Position numbers and translations under genes: made by a program
Notes under the pieces: model-generated
Told to the model about the DNA's origin: nothing
Seen by the model: the letters and a program-made list of their open reading frames with translations, nothing else
Database searches by the model: none
NCBI GenBank assembly: GCA_013298075.1
Contig: JAAFJG010000002.1
Location: 82,159-146,158, forward strand
Direction of reading: 5' to 3'
Length of the DNA stretch: 64,000 nucleotides
Source: Cytophagales bacterium
GTDB taxonomy: Bacteria; Bacteroidota; Bacteroidia; Cytophagales; Microscillaceae
Shown: in pieces, positions 18,750-28,800 of the stretch
Layout: each line of letters opens with the position of its first letter
Position numbering within the stretch: the stretch's first letter is position 1

Positions 18750-19004
18750 TTATTGAGCCAAAGAATTAATTAAATCGATGTATTTTTGTTGTGCATTTTC
18801 GGTGCTTTCCCCTTTCAAATCTTCCCACGCTTTGTATTTTGCCTGCCCAACCATATCAAAAAAACCGGGTTTATCACCTTTTACATCTCCTTGTGTTCCT
18901 TGTTTGTATAAGGCATAAATTTTTAGCAAAATATCGTTGCTTGGTTTCGAGGTGAATGTTTTTGATTTGGCTGCTGCCTCTTCGAATTGTTGTTGTATAG
19001 ACAT
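18750..19004 (-). CDS. Acyl-CoA-binding protein
   Basis: I chose the internal ATG at 19004 because it gives an 84-residue protein of exactly family size (MSIQQQFEEAAAKSKTF...). An upstream in-frame ATG at 19055 would add a basic stretch not found in the family. The signature of the four-helix ACBP fold is clear: KIYALYKQGTQGDV, followed by KPGFFDMVGQAKYKAWEDLKG and the terminal helix AQQKYIDLINSL. Family knowledge: ACBP binds long-chain acyl-CoA esters in the cytoplasm and buffers or transports them. Small stand-alone ACBPs are common in eukaryotes and patchy in bacteria, with Bacteroidota among the carriers. The epimerase gene follows 3 bp later. Confidence 0.92.
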   Translation of the reverse strand: MSIQQQFEEAAAKSKTFTSKPSNDILLKIYALYKQGTQGDVKGDKPGFFDMVGQAKYKAWEDLKGESTENAQQKYIDLINSLAQ

Positions 19005-19370
19005 TTTTTTGATTACTTTTAAATATATGTATTTTATTTCAGATGTTTTTTGCAAAAATAAAGATTTATTTTAATATTTTCAAAAATATTATCAAAATAA
19101 AAAAATAATTTTGTATCAACTTATATTTTTTTTTAGACAAAAGTATAAATAATCACTTTTTTTGATTACTTTTGAACAAATTTATAAAAATAAAAAGATT
19201 TTCTTTCTATTTTGGTAAAAACTTTGTGTACTATTATTAAAAAAACTAATAAAATTCTATCTATTCCTTTGAAAAATTATTTATACTTATTGATTATTTG
19301 TGGCTTTTTTCTTATTCCAAAAAATATTGATGAAAAATTTACGTAGTATATTTTTGACTATTCTGCTTAA

Positions 19371-19601
19371 AATCCAATCACTTTTTATCTTTTTTCTGAT
19401 GGTTTTACTGACCAATTTGGCGGAATAAACAGAAGAAAATTTGGTATTTCAAAACTCAAAGAACTTGTTTTAGAAGCCCAACATCAAGACCTAAAAACAC
19501 AAAAACAATTTTTTAATGATACGATAGAAAATTGGAGAATTGAAAGAAATGAAAAACAAATTGATGATATTTTGATTGCTGGAATTAGAGTTGGGAATTG
19601 A
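19371..19601 (+). pseudogene. Relic of a SpoIIE/PP2C-type phosphatase (C-terminus only)
   Basis: Translation from 19371, just after an in-frame stop, gives NPITFYLFSDGFTDQFGG, a helical region with ENW, then QIDDILIAGIRV and a stop at 19599-19601. These are the last two metal-binding Asp motifs (SDG and DD) of a SpoIIE phosphatase. No start or upstream phosphatase sequence remains; the 315 bp before it are AT-rich with stops in this frame. The tail resembles Bacteroidota sensor-phosphatases (compare the intact one at 41386-43299), so I infer a deletion remnant. Confidence 0.75.
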
Positions 19602-19619
19602 TTTTTGCTTATCTTCTCT

Positions 19620-20213
19620 TTATTCCAATATATTTTTTATTTCAATTTCACTTCCCTCCCATTCTAACATCGAATTAAAAATCTTCGCTTTTTCGTAAAA
19701 AGCAATATCGTTTTTAAAAATATTTTGTTCGTATATAAGTTTTTTTATAAATAACAATTTTCTAAAAGTTCCTTTTAACAAACAATTTTTAGGCGTTACC
19801 CATTTTGTTCCATCAAAAAAAGCAATATTTGCATAAGAAGTATCTGTAATTTGATTATTTTGAACGATTAAAATATCATCACACAATTCTTTTTTTTCGA
19901 ATAAATGATTGATTTCAGTGCGATGAGCGTACTTATGTGCGTATGCGAGTTCGTTGGCGTGAACGATTTTTAAACTTCGAATTATTTTAGGTTGATAAGG
20001 AATAATTTCATACGATTGAATCGAAAAATCATACAACAATCTCAATTTATAAATTTTTTCATTGTCTAACATAGGCAAATTTTTAAAGAAATTTGCTAAG
20101 TCAATCGTGGGAGAATTTAGAAAAAAATGCTTTCTGGTTTCATCAAATCTTTCTTGATGAAATACTAAATTTTTCAGTTGTGAATTTTCGATTTTGATAG
20201 ATTCTAAAAACAT
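19620..20213 (-). CDS. Class IV aminotransferase (4-amino-4-deoxychorismate lyase-like)
   Basis: The 197-residue protein matches the shorter class IV PLP enzymes. The segment YAHKYAHRTEINHLFEKK carries the Lys position expected to bind PLP, and DDILIVQNNQITDTSYANIAFFDG with WVTPKNCLLKGTFRKLL are typical of the PabC/IlvE fold. PabC converts aminodeoxychorismate to p-aminobenzoate for folate synthesis; a D-amino-acid or branched-chain aminotransferase role is less likely at this size. The gene overlaps the end of ribD by 10 bp and follows it on the same strand, so the two cofactor-pathway genes are probably translated together. Confidence 0.82.
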   Translation of the reverse strand: MFLESIKIENSQLKNLVFHQERFDETRKHFFLNSPTIDLANFFKNLPMLDNEKIYKLRLLYDFSIQSYEIIPYQPKIIRSLKIVHANELAYAHKYAHRTEINHLFEKKELCDDILIVQNNQITDTSYANIAFFDGTKWVTPKNCLLKGTFRKLLFIKKLIYEQNIFKNDIAFYEKAKIFNSMLEWEGSEIEIKNILE

Positions 20214-21271
20214 TTTTTATTTTGATAAATTTTTAACGTGTCAGTTTGATATTGAATAATTTTTTCGGGAGTTTGATTGATTTTTGGTGCTTCAATTCCT
20301 TGCTGAAAACTTACTTGATTTGCTTCAAAAACACGTGCTTCGTCCCATAAATCAAGTTTTATCAAATCTTTTAACGTTTTTGCACCGCCTTCGATAATGA
20401 CAGATTGAATATTTTTTTGAAATAAATCAGCTAAAATAAATGCCCATTGTTGATTCATTTCCTCTGGAATTTTTACAAAAATAAGGTTATTATTTTGATT
20501 TTCTTCATTAATTTCTGTGTCATTTTTGAGTTGATTATATACGATTGTAGGTTGAGATTTATCAAATAAACATATATTTGCAGGCAAAACCAATCGATTA
20601 TCTATCACGATTCTTGTCGGTTGCCTTCCCTCCCATTCTCTCGCATTTAGTTTTGGATTATCGTACAAAGCCGTATTCTTTCCCACTAAAATTGCATTTT
20701 CTTGGGTTCGCCATTGATGCACAATTTTTCTCGAAAATTCATTACTAATCCATTTGCTATCAAAATTTTCTTTGGCAATAAATTTATCATTAGTCATTGC
20801 CCATTTCAAAATAATATAAGGTCTTTTTTGAGTAAAAAATGTAAAAAAACGTTTATTTTGTTCGTACACTTGATTTTTTAACAAAAACAAATCGATATTT
20901 ATACCTATATTTTTTAATTTTTCGATTCCTTTACCTGCCACCAACGGATTGGGGTCAAGATGTGCCACAAAAAGTTTTTTAGGTTTAATTTGAGCAATTA
21001 AATCGGCACAAGGAGGCGTTTTTCCAAAATGAAAACAAGGCTCAAGCGTTACATAAAATTCTGCCTCTGATAATTTATTTTTATCTATATCTTTGACCGA
21101 ATTAACTGCATTGACTTCTGCATGAGGTTGCCCATATTGTTGATGATAACCTTCGCCAATAATTTTATTTTGATGCACAATTACGCAACCCACCATTGGA
21201 TTGGGGCTAACTTTTCCGAAACCCATTTGAGCCAAATCGATGGCTCTTTGCATAAAAAAAACGTCATTCAT
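20204..21271 (-). CDS. ribD: Bifunctional riboflavin deaminase/reductase RibD
   Basis: Start chosen at the ATG at 21271 (MNDVFFMQRAIDLAQMG), where RibD proteins begin; the frame is open further but with a hydrophobic stretch foreign to the family. The N-terminal half is the deaminase, with zinc ligands in QPHAEVNAV and LEPCFHFGKTPPCADLI. The C-terminal half is the NADPH-dependent reductase (PYIILKWAMTNDKFIA, QENAILVGKNTALYDNPKL, VIIEGGAKTLKDLI). Together they carry out the second and third steps of riboflavin synthesis from GTP. The length, ~356 residues, is normal and both active sites are intact. The aminotransferase gene overlaps its end. Confidence 0.95.
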   Translation of the reverse strand: MNDVFFMQRAIDLAQMGFGKVSPNPMVGCVIVHQNKIIGEGYHQQYGQPHAEVNAVNSVKDIDKNKLSEAEFYVTLEPCFHFGKTPPCADLIAQIKPKKLFVAHLDPNPLVAGKGIEKLKNIGINIDLFLLKNQVYEQNKRFFTFFTQKRPYIILKWAMTNDKFIAKENFDSKWISNEFSRKIVHQWRTQENAILVGKNTALYDNPKLNAREWEGRQPTRIVIDNRLVLPANICLFDKSQPTIVYNQLKNDTEINEENQNNNLIFVKIPEEMNQQWAFILADLFQKNIQSVIIEGGAKTLKDLIKLDLWDEARVFEANQVSFQQGIEAPKINQTPEKIIQYQTDTLKIYQNKKCF

Positions 21272-21375
21272 AAAAATAAAATTGAAAATATTAAAACAAA
21301 AGTAGGTATTTTTTTTGTTTGATACATAAAAACGTATAAATATTAACAAAAATAAAAACATCAAAAATAACAAAA

Positions 21376-22083
21376 ATGAACAATTCTCAACATATTTTTT
21401 TTGATTTAGACGATACTTTGTGGGATTTTGAACGCAATGCAGAAGAATCTTTGACAGAATTATTTTCAGTATTTCAATTAGAAAAATTAGGTAAAAATGT
21501 AACTTTATCTAATTTTAAAAGTAATTTTCATATCATCAATAAAAATTTATGGCATCAATTTAACCACAATTTGATTGACCAAAAACAACTTCGTGAGCAA
21601 CGTTTTTTATTGCTTTTGACTGGATTGGGCGTACCTAAAAATGATATTCCTTTCGAAAAATTAAGTACTCTTTTTTTAGAAATTGCTCCATTAAAACTGA
21701 ATTTAATTCCAAATACGATTGAAATTTTGACTTATTTAAAAGCAAAAAATTATCATTTACACATCATCACAAATGGATTTGAAGCCATACAAAATACAAA
21801 AATAAATAACACAAAAATTGGGCATTTTTTTGATTTAATCGTTACTTCTGAACACACAAATACTAAAAAACCAAGCAAAGAAATTTTTGAATATGCTACA
21901 GATTACCTCAAAATCAACGAAAAAAACTGCACAATGATTGGCGATAATGTTGAGGCTGATGTTGCGGGAGCGAAAAATGTGCATTGGAATTCGATTTGGT
22001 ATAATCCTAAAAAATTAATTTCTACTATCGAACCCGATTATACGATTGATAATTTGTTGGCGTTAAAAGATATTTTTCATTGA
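21376..22083 (+). CDS. HAD-family phosphatase (YjjG-like nucleotidase)
   Basis: The 235-residue HAD hydrolase has motif I FFDLDDTLWDF with the two catalytic Asp, motif II HIITNGF, the motif III Lys in KKPSKEIFEYA, and motif IV MIGDNVEADVAGAKN. A helical cap domain lies between motifs I and II. The sequence layout, including DTLWDFERNAEESL, is that of the YjjG group, which dephosphorylates pyrimidine nucleoside monophosphates, including damaged ones. Substrate assignment is by family only. It is transcribed away from ribD; the two starts are 104 bp apart. Confidence 0.87.
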   Translation: MNNSQHIFFDLDDTLWDFERNAEESLTELFSVFQLEKLGKNVTLSNFKSNFHIINKNLWHQFNHNLIDQKQLREQRFLLLLTGLGVPKNDIPFEKLSTLFLEIAPLKLNLIPNTIEILTYLKAKNYHLHIITNGFEAIQNTKINNTKIGHFFDLIVTSEHTNTKKPSKEIFEYATDYLKINEKNCTMIGDNVEADVAGAKNVHWNSIWYNPKKLISTIEPDYTIDNLLALKDIFH

Positions 22084-22125
22084 ACATACAAAGAAATAAA
22101 CTAAAAAAATTAACAAAAATAAATT

Positions 22126-22955
22126 TTATTTACAATCCATTACATACCTAAAATACTTAGGTTTAAATTTCTCTTTTATCTTTAATATAGTACTCTCTTG
22201 GAGATAGTTTTTATATTTTTGTGTAGTGTCAGAGGGGCAATTATGACCTAAATTTATTTGCTCTATCATAGGCAACTCCCCTAAATCTATTTGCTTTAGT
22301 CTAGAATATAGTAAGAGCAATATTTTTAAATGAGGCATAGATTTTAAATTTATTTTACTCAAATGAGTATCGATGATGGATATTCCATCTAACTTATGAC
22401 CATTTTCAATCTTAAATTTATCGTGAATATGAGATTTATTTATCTCTATTTTTTTTAGATTTATATTATTCTTAAACAATATTGATTTTAGTTTTACATT
22501 AATCAATGAAATTTTTTCGATATTTTTTAAATTATCAAGGTCGAGAATTGTATATTTTTTATCTTTTATTTCATATATTTTGATAGATTTTAGTTGAGGA
22601 AATTTGGAAAAATCAGGCATTATTGTTGGGTTAGATATTGACAAATAAGTTAAATTTTTGAGTTTATACAAATCTTTTAAATAACCTTCATAACATTTGA
22701 TATGCAAAAGTCCAATAGCAGAATCTTTACGAACTTCTCCTGTGAGTATATCACTAAAAAAATAAAAAGTTAAAATATTTGGTTCGTTATTACCAAAAAA
22801 CTCATATCAGCTGGGTCAGGAGTTATATTAAATTTCTTTTGTTTTTTCATTATTTCTTTGATTACATGGTAATCATTAGGGATAATTTTTTTGCTTTTTT
22901 TTGAGCAAGTAAATAATACTAATACTATTAAAATAAAAGTTATGTATTTTTTCAT
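22126..22955 (-). pseudogene. Lipoprotein with leucine-rich-like repeats, frameshifted at a T6 run
   Basis: The gene starts at 22955 with a lipoprotein signal (MKKYITFILIVLVLFTC) and runs in one frame to a stop at 22770. Sequence from the T6 run at 22795-22800 onward continues coherently in another frame (FFGNNEPNILTFYFFSDILTG...) without stops to 22126. Adding one T restores a single ~276-residue lipoprotein. The downstream part has irregular leucine-rich repeats (LKNLTYLSISN, LKNIEKISLIN, MPHLKILLLLYSRLKQIDL). Such lipoproteins are often surface or periplasmic binding proteins; the function is unknown here. The break could be a real mutation, phase variation by slippage, or an assembly error. 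Confidence 0.75.
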
Positions 22956-23151
22956 TTTTTAGGTTTATAGTTTTTTAGTTTCTTTATTTCTACTGCAAAT
23001 AAATACATTTTTTATCAAAAATACAAAGAAAAACGATTACTATTTGGATAAAACCACATTTTCAAAAAAATATCCTAAAAAATATTGTTATTTCAATAAA
23101 AACACTTACATTGCGTTGTTATTTACAAAATTAAAAAAAATACAACTCAAA

Positions 23152-26100
23152 ATGAAAAAATACCTATTTTTTTTGGTGTTAAGTTTTCTATTTATCACCT
23201 GCGGGCGAAAAAATTTATTAGAAATAGTACAAACTGATTTCAAAGATGAAATTTCAACTACAACTAACTTAAAATTTAAGTTTAATCAACCGCTTGCCCA
23301 AAATATCACCCTCAATCGTTGGGATACTACGCAATATCTAAAATTTACGCCTCATATTCAAGGGAAATTTATGTGGACTTCTGCGACAGAATTAGTTTTT
23401 TCTCCCGAAAAAAATCTACTTCCAAGTACAGATTATCAAGCCTCTACCCAAAAATCTTTATTGGCATTGCACGCAGAAAACGAAAAAAATAGCACAAAAA
23501 AAACAGATTTAAGTCTTGATAAAGACAAAAAAATTAGTTTTCATACGACTTATTTAAGCCCTGAAACGATGAATTTATTTTGGACAGATAACCAAAATAA
23601 AACTAAAACTTTGAGAGCAAGATTGAATTTTAATTATAAAATCAATCCAAATAATGCACAAAATTTAATTACTGCTCGAATTGATAACAAAGTTTTAAAC
23701 AATGTAAAGTTACTCACAAACATAGCAGATAATACGTTGGATATTGCGATAGAACAACCTAATAACGAAAATTGGGAAGGGAAATCTTTGTTTATTGACA
23801 TCAAAGAGGGTTTAAAATGTTCAGAAAGTGATTTTGTTTCCAAAAAAATATTATCTAAAAATGGTGAAATTCCAGCCTACAAAACGTTGCAATTTGAGGA
23901 AGTAATAGCCGAATATCAAGATGATAAACCGATTATCAAAATTGTATCTAATCAAACAATTACAGGTAGTGCAAACGATTGGGCGGAAGCAATTAGCATT
24001 TCTCCAAAAGTACCTTATACGCTCAAAAAAACGGAAAATGGATTGATAATCGAAGGACGTTTTCAACAAAATACAAATTATAATGTCAATATTTCTTCTA
24101 AATTAAAAGGTATTTTTGCAACCGAATCGAGTGATTGGTCAAAAAAAGTTAGTTTTGGAAAAATGCAATCAAAAATTAAATTTTTGAGCGAAAAAGCAGT
24201 ATATTTATCGAAAAAAGGAAATAAAAATATTGGAATTTCTATCAGTAATTTAGCAGCTGTTCACGTAAAAATTTATAAAGTATATGAAAATAATTTGCTT
24301 TATTTTTTGAAAGGAAATAATATTAGCGGATACCACGATTCTGAATTTTATAGATTAGAAGAATTTGCTGATGTGATTATTGACCGTCGTTATGAAACCA
24401 AAACTTTGCCTTTGGTGAATGATTTTAGGGTTTTAAACCTTGATTTAGACGAAATGAACGACGTAAAAGGCGTGTATGTAGTCAAAGTTGAGAGCGTAGA
24501 TAAATTATATTTGGGTGATTCGAAAATGGTGGCTATTTCTGATATTGGTTTTATTGCCAAAGAAACCAAAGAAGATATTATCGTTTTTGCTAATTCGTTG
24601 GCAGATACAAAAGCATTGAAAGGTACAAAAATTAGTCTGATTGGCAAAAGTAATCAAGCCATCGAAAGAATGGAAACTGACGAAAATGGCGTGGCTTTTT
24701 TCAAAGGAATTAAAAAAAGATTTCCTGACGCAGACGTAAAATTATTAACAGCAATAAACGGAAAAGATTTTAATTATTTATATTTTAATCAAACTAAAAT
24801 TGATGATTCTTATTTCGAAACCAGTGGATATAGACCAGATGCTAATTATCAAGCATTTTTATATAGCGAACGAACTTTATACAGACCAAGCGAAATTTTA
24901 AATTTTAATGTAGTGGTAAGGAATCAAGAATGGAAAAGCGAAGGAAAAATGCCTGTTATTTTTGAATTACATTTACCAAATGGACGTACTTTTACGAAAC
25001 AAAAAGGTGAATTAAGTCCGCAAGGTTCGTTTCCTATTTCAGTGAAACTTCCTGCCAATGCTATGACGGGTATGTATTACGCCAAAGTATCAGATGCGAA
25101 TGGTTTTTTGTTGTCTTCGATGTCTATTTCTGTGGAGGAATTTATGCCTGATAGAATTAAAGTAAAACTCAAAAGAGTAGAAAAAGATTATCAAACCTAT
25201 AAAAAAGAAAATGAAAAATTGGGTGATTCGATTTATATTCAATCGCAAGCCCTTAATCTTTTTGGTCCGCCTGCGGCAAATAGAAGTTACGAAATGAATT
25301 TTTCGTGGTCGAAAAAAAGTTTTTCGAGTGAAAAATATAAAGATTTTGATTTTAATTTAGATGGAAGAAGTAATCGTTATGAATATGGCAACAAAACTTA
25401 TGAAGGTGAAACAGATAACGAAGGGAAAATATTAAAAAGTTTTTATATTGGCAAAGAATATCAAAACATAGGAAAATTGCAAGCAACTGCTACGACCACT
25501 GTCTTTGATGAAACAGGCAGAAGTGTAAGTCGTGGCGTTCAATTTGATATTTTTACACAAAACGCATTTATTGGTGTCAAAAATATTCCGCAATATATTG
25601 GCACAAATGAACCTTTGAATTTTAATTTTATCGCCTTGTCGCCTGACGAAACGCCTACAAATGCCACAGCAAAAGTAGAAATTATACGTAATCGTTGGCA
25701 GACAATTTTGGAAAAAAACTATCAAAATAAATTAGAATATATATCGAGAAATAAAGAAGAAGTTATTCAGGCAATAGAAATAAATATTGCACAAATGAGT
25801 AATTTTTCGTTTATTCCTTTGCAGGCAGGCAGTTATACGATGCGAGCTCGTATTCCAAATAGTGATTATTATGTAGAAAAAAGTTTTTATGTTTATAAAA
25901 ATGGTTTTTCAGAAAGTACGGCTTTTCAAATCAATAAAGACGGAAAAATTGATATTAAATTAGACAAAGAAAAATATAATTTAGGAGAAACGGCAAAAGT
26001 ATTATTTACAACGCCTTTCGATGGAAAAATGTTGGTTACTTTGGAAAGGGAAAATGTGCAACAATATTTTTATTTAGAGGTGAAAAATAAAGCCATTTCT

Positions 26101-28641
26101 TATGAATTGCCTTTGAAAGATGCCCATTTGCCCAATGTTTATATTACCGCTGTTTTGTTTAAGGCTGTGAGCGAAGGAGATGTACCTTTGACCGTAGCAC
26201 ACGGCTTTAAATCTATCAAAGTAGAAAATCCAGACTCAAAACTCACTTTAAATATTGAAAGTGTGGATAAATCAGAGTCAAAAACTCAACAAAATATAAA
26301 AGTAAAAACCAATCGTTTGGAAAGTGATATTGAAGTAACTTTGGCGGTTGTAGATGAAGGAATTTTACAAATCAATAATTATAAAACTCCTGATATTCAT
26401 TCATTTTTCTATCAAAAAAGGGCTTTATTGGTGGATATGTACGACCTTTATCCAAAAATATTTCCTGAAATTTCTGTAAATAATCGTGCCACAGGTGGTG
26501 ATGGAAGTGATGGAGCAGGTGGATTGAGAGGAAATCCGATGGTGAATAAAAGAGTAAAATTAGTTAGTTTTTGGTCAGGAGTTTTGAAAACAAACGCACA
26601 AGGCGAAGTCAATTATACGTTGAATATTCCACAATTTTCGGGAAGTTTGAGAGTCATGGCGGTTGCGTATAAAGATGGAAAATTTGGCAATGCAGAAAAA
26701 AATATTACGGTGGCTGACCCAATCGTTATCTCAACAGGTTTACCTCGTTTTCTAAGTCCAAATGACCAAGTAACCGTTCCTATTATGATAATGAATACCA
26801 CGCAAAACGAAGTTTCTGCGTCTATTCAAATCGAAACAAGCGATAATTTGATTATCAAAGGAGAAACTTCGCAAATACAAATCATCAAATCGAACCAAGA
26901 AATTATGCCTAAATATGAAATTACGGCAAAACCTGTGATTGATAGTGCAAAAGTAAAAATAACGGTGAGAGCGGCTGGGCGTGTGTTTTCGGAAGAATTA
27001 TTTATCAATATTAGACCAACTTCGGGCTTAGTCAAAACGGCAGGAAGTGGCGTATTGAAAGAAGGCACAATGATAGATATTAATTTTAAAACCGATTTAT
27101 TTGCTCATACCACCAAAACAAAAATGAGCATTGGGCGTTCTCCTTTGATTGAATTTTCGGATAATTTAGATTATTTAATCGAATATCCACACGGTTGTTT
27201 GGAGCAAATTATTTCGAGTGCATTTCCACAATTATACGTGCAAGATTTGATGAAAGCCACTCGCCCAAATCTACAAAATGGACAAATTTATGAAGCCGAA
27301 ATTCGGGCAAATATTCAAGAAGCATTAGCAAAAATTCAAAATTTACAATTATATTCGGGAGGTTTTGCGTATTGGTCGGGGCAATATGAAGCACAAAATT
27401 TTGCGTCTATTTATGCCACACAATTTATGTTGGAGGCAAAAAAAGCAGGTTTTGCTATCAATCCAAATACATTGGAACAGGCGTTAGATTTTTTACATAA
27501 TTTAGTCAATAATTATAGTTTGAATAGGGCTACAAGTTATAGTTTTGCGGCTAATGAAGAAAATAATGCGATTTTCAAATCACAAACTTTTATTCATAAA
27601 CATATTCCGTATGCGTTATATGTATTGACATTGGCACAAGAAACAGAGGCTGATGTGATGAATATTTTGAAAGAAAATAAAAAATATTTAACGATTGATA
27701 GTCGATATTTGTTGGCTACGTCTTATTTATTGACAGGCGAACAAAATGTATATCGTGAACTTTTGCCCAATGCTTTTGAGGGGCAATTTGTAGAGCGTGC
27801 TATGAGTGGAAGTTTTGAATCGGCTATTCGTGATGAAGCGTTGGCATTGAACGCATTGATAGAAGCAGACCCAACAAACCCTCAAATTCCTGTTATTTCG
27901 CAACATTTGATTGAAAAATTAGGAAAAAATAAAGGCAATTTGAATACACAAGAAAATGCAATGGCTTTGTTGGCATTAGGAAAATTAGTTAAAAATAATC
28001 AAGATGCAACCATCGAAAGCATAGTAAATAGCCCAAAAATTGGTACAAAAACTTCGCAAAATGGTAATTTATTTTTAGATAATTTCTTTGGTGAAAAAAT
28101 AAATGTAAGCGTAAAAGGAAGTGGAAAATTGTATTATTCTTGGTCTATGCAAGGGTTGAGTGCCAGCACAGATAACAAGGTAAAAGAGGTCGATAAATTT
28201 TTGAAAGTTCGTAGAACTTTTTATGACCAAGAAGGCAATGTTATTCGTGATAATACATTCAAACAAAATGATTTAGTAGTCGTAAAAGTATCTATTTCTA
28301 CGGAATCTTTTTTGGGTAGAATGAATAATTTAGTGATTACAGATATGCTTCCTGCGGGTTTAGAAATAGAAAATCCACGTTTAACGGTCAATAAAGCAGT
28401 CCCTTGGATACGCAACAGACACGAACCTGACCATATAGATGTGCGAGATGATAGAATTAGTTATTATTTCAATTTGAATAAAGAAACTAAATATTTTTAT
28501 TATTTGGCTCGTGCAGTTTCGGTTGGCACATTTCAATTAGGCACTGTCAGTGCAGATGCGATGTATAATCCTAATTATTATTCGTATTTTGGAGCGGGAC
28601 AAATCAAGATTTTGGATAGAAAAGAAAAAGGTAAAATGTAA
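23152..28641 (+). CDS. Bacterial alpha-2-macroglobulin family lipoprotein
   Basis: Start chosen at 23152 because it places a lipoprotein signal peptide (MKKYLFFLVLSFLFITCGRK, lipobox ITC) at the N-terminus; upstream in-frame codons give no such signal. The ~1829-residue chain has macroglobulin beta-sandwich domains, the bait-region entry near ALYRP-like segments (SERTLYRPSEILNFNVVV), A2M domain hallmarks (AVVDEGIL, FWSGVLKTNAQGEV, VADPIVISTGLPRFLSPNDQ) and the thioester motif GCLEQ in YPHGCLEQIISS. The alpha/alpha-toroid follows. Family knowledge: these periplasmic proteins trap proteases covalently and are often paired with PBP1c; no pbpC lies beside this gene. It stands alone with a hairpin after it. 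Confidence 0.92.
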   Translation: MKKYLFFLVLSFLFITCGRKNLLEIVQTDFKDEISTTTNLKFKFNQPLAQNITLNRWDTTQYLKFTPHIQGKFMWTSATELVFSPEKNLLPSTDYQASTQKSLLALHAENEKNSTKKTDLSLDKDKKISFHTTYLSPETMNLFWTDNQNKTKTLRARLNFNYKINPNNAQNLITARIDNKVLNNVKLLTNIADNTLDIAIEQPNNENWEGKSLFIDIKEGLKCSESDFVSKKILSKNGEIPAYKTLQFEEVIAEYQDDKPIIKIVSNQTITGSANDWAEAISISPKVPYTLKKTENGLIIEGRFQQNTNYNVNISSKLKGIFATESSDWSKKVSFGKMQSKIKFLSEKAVYLSKKGNKNIGISISNLAAVHVKIYKVYENNLLYFLKGNNISGYHDSEFYRLEEFADVIIDRRYETKTLPLVNDFRVLNLDLDEMNDVKGVYVVKVESVDKLYLGDSKMVAISDIGFIAKETKEDIIVFANSLADTKALKGTKISLIGKSNQAIERMETDENGVAFFKGIKKRFPDADVKLLTAINGKDFNYLYFNQTKIDDSYFETSGYRPDANYQAFLYSERTLYRPSEILNFNVVVRNQEWKSEGKMPVIFELHLPNGRTFTKQKGELSPQGSFPISVKLPANAMTGMYYAKVSDANGFLLSSMSISVEEFMPDRIKVKLKRVEKDYQTYKKENEKLGDSIYIQSQALNLFGPPAANRSYEMNFSWSKKSFSSEKYKDFDFNLDGRSNRYEYGNKTYEGETDNEGKILKSFYIGKEYQNIGKLQATATTTVFDETGRSVSRGVQFDIFTQNAFIGVKNIPQYIGTNEPLNFNFIALSPDETPTNATAKVEIIRNRWQTILEKNYQNKLEYISRNKEEVIQAIEINIAQMSNFSFIPLQAGSYTMRARIPNSDYYVEKSFYVYKNGFSESTAFQINKDGKIDIKLDKEKYNLGETAKVLFTTPFDGKMLVTLERENVQQYFYLEVKNKAISYELPLKDAHLPNVYITAVLFKAVSEGDVPLTVAHGFKSIKVENPDSKLTLNIESVDKSESKTQQNIKVKTNRLESDIEVTLAVVDEGILQINNYKTPDIHSFFYQKRALLVDMYDLYPKIFPEISVNNRATGGDGSDGAGGLRGNPMVNKRVKLVSFWSGVLKTNAQGEVNYTLNIPQFSGSLRVMAVAYKDGKFGNAEKNITVADPIVISTGLPRFLSPNDQVTVPIMIMNTTQNEVSASIQIETSDNLIIKGETSQIQIIKSNQEIMPKYEITAKPVIDSAKVKITVRAAGRVFSEELFINIRPTSGLVKTAGSGVLKEGTMIDINFKTDLFAHTTKTKMSIGRSPLIEFSDNLDYLIEYPHGCLEQIISSAFPQLYVQDLMKATRPNLQNGQIYEAEIRANIQEALAKIQNLQLYSGGFAYWSGQYEAQNFASIYATQFMLEAKKAGFAINPNTLEQALDFLHNLVNNYSLNRATSYSFAANEENNAIFKSQTFIHKHIPYALYVLTLAQETEADVMNILKENKKYLTIDSRYLLATSYLLTGEQNVYRELLPNAFEGQFVERAMSGSFESAIRDEALALNALIEADPTNPQIPVISQHLIEKLGKNKGNLNTQENAMALLALGKLVKNNQDATIESIVNSPKIGTKTSQNGNLFLDNFFGEKINVSVKGSGKLYYSWSMQGLSASTDNKVKEVDKFLKVRRTFYDQEGNVIRDNTFKQNDLVVVKVSISTESFLGRMNNLVITDMLPAGLEIENPRLTVNKAVPWIRNRHEPDHIDVRDDRISYYFNLNKETKYFYYLARAVSVGTFQLGTVSADAMYNPNYYSYFGAGQIKILDRKEKGKM

Positions 28642-28656
28642 CTTTTTAAAGATGGT

Positions 28657-28701
28657 CTATTTTTTCGTGTTTGGTGTTTTTTGCTGGACACGAAAGAATA
28701 G
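28657..28701 (+). terminator. Hairpin after the alpha-2-macroglobulin gene
   Basis: CTATTTTTTCGTGT (28657-28670) pairs with ACACGAAAGAATAG (28688-28701), 14 bp with one G-T pair. No strong U-tract follows, so termination is likely but not certain. Confidence 0.5.
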
Positions 28702-28800
28702 GTTATCAATAATCAACTAAAAAAATAATTCAAATAAATAAAATCTCCCTTAAACTAATTAAGTAGATTTTATTAAATCAATAAAAAAAATAAAAATAAA

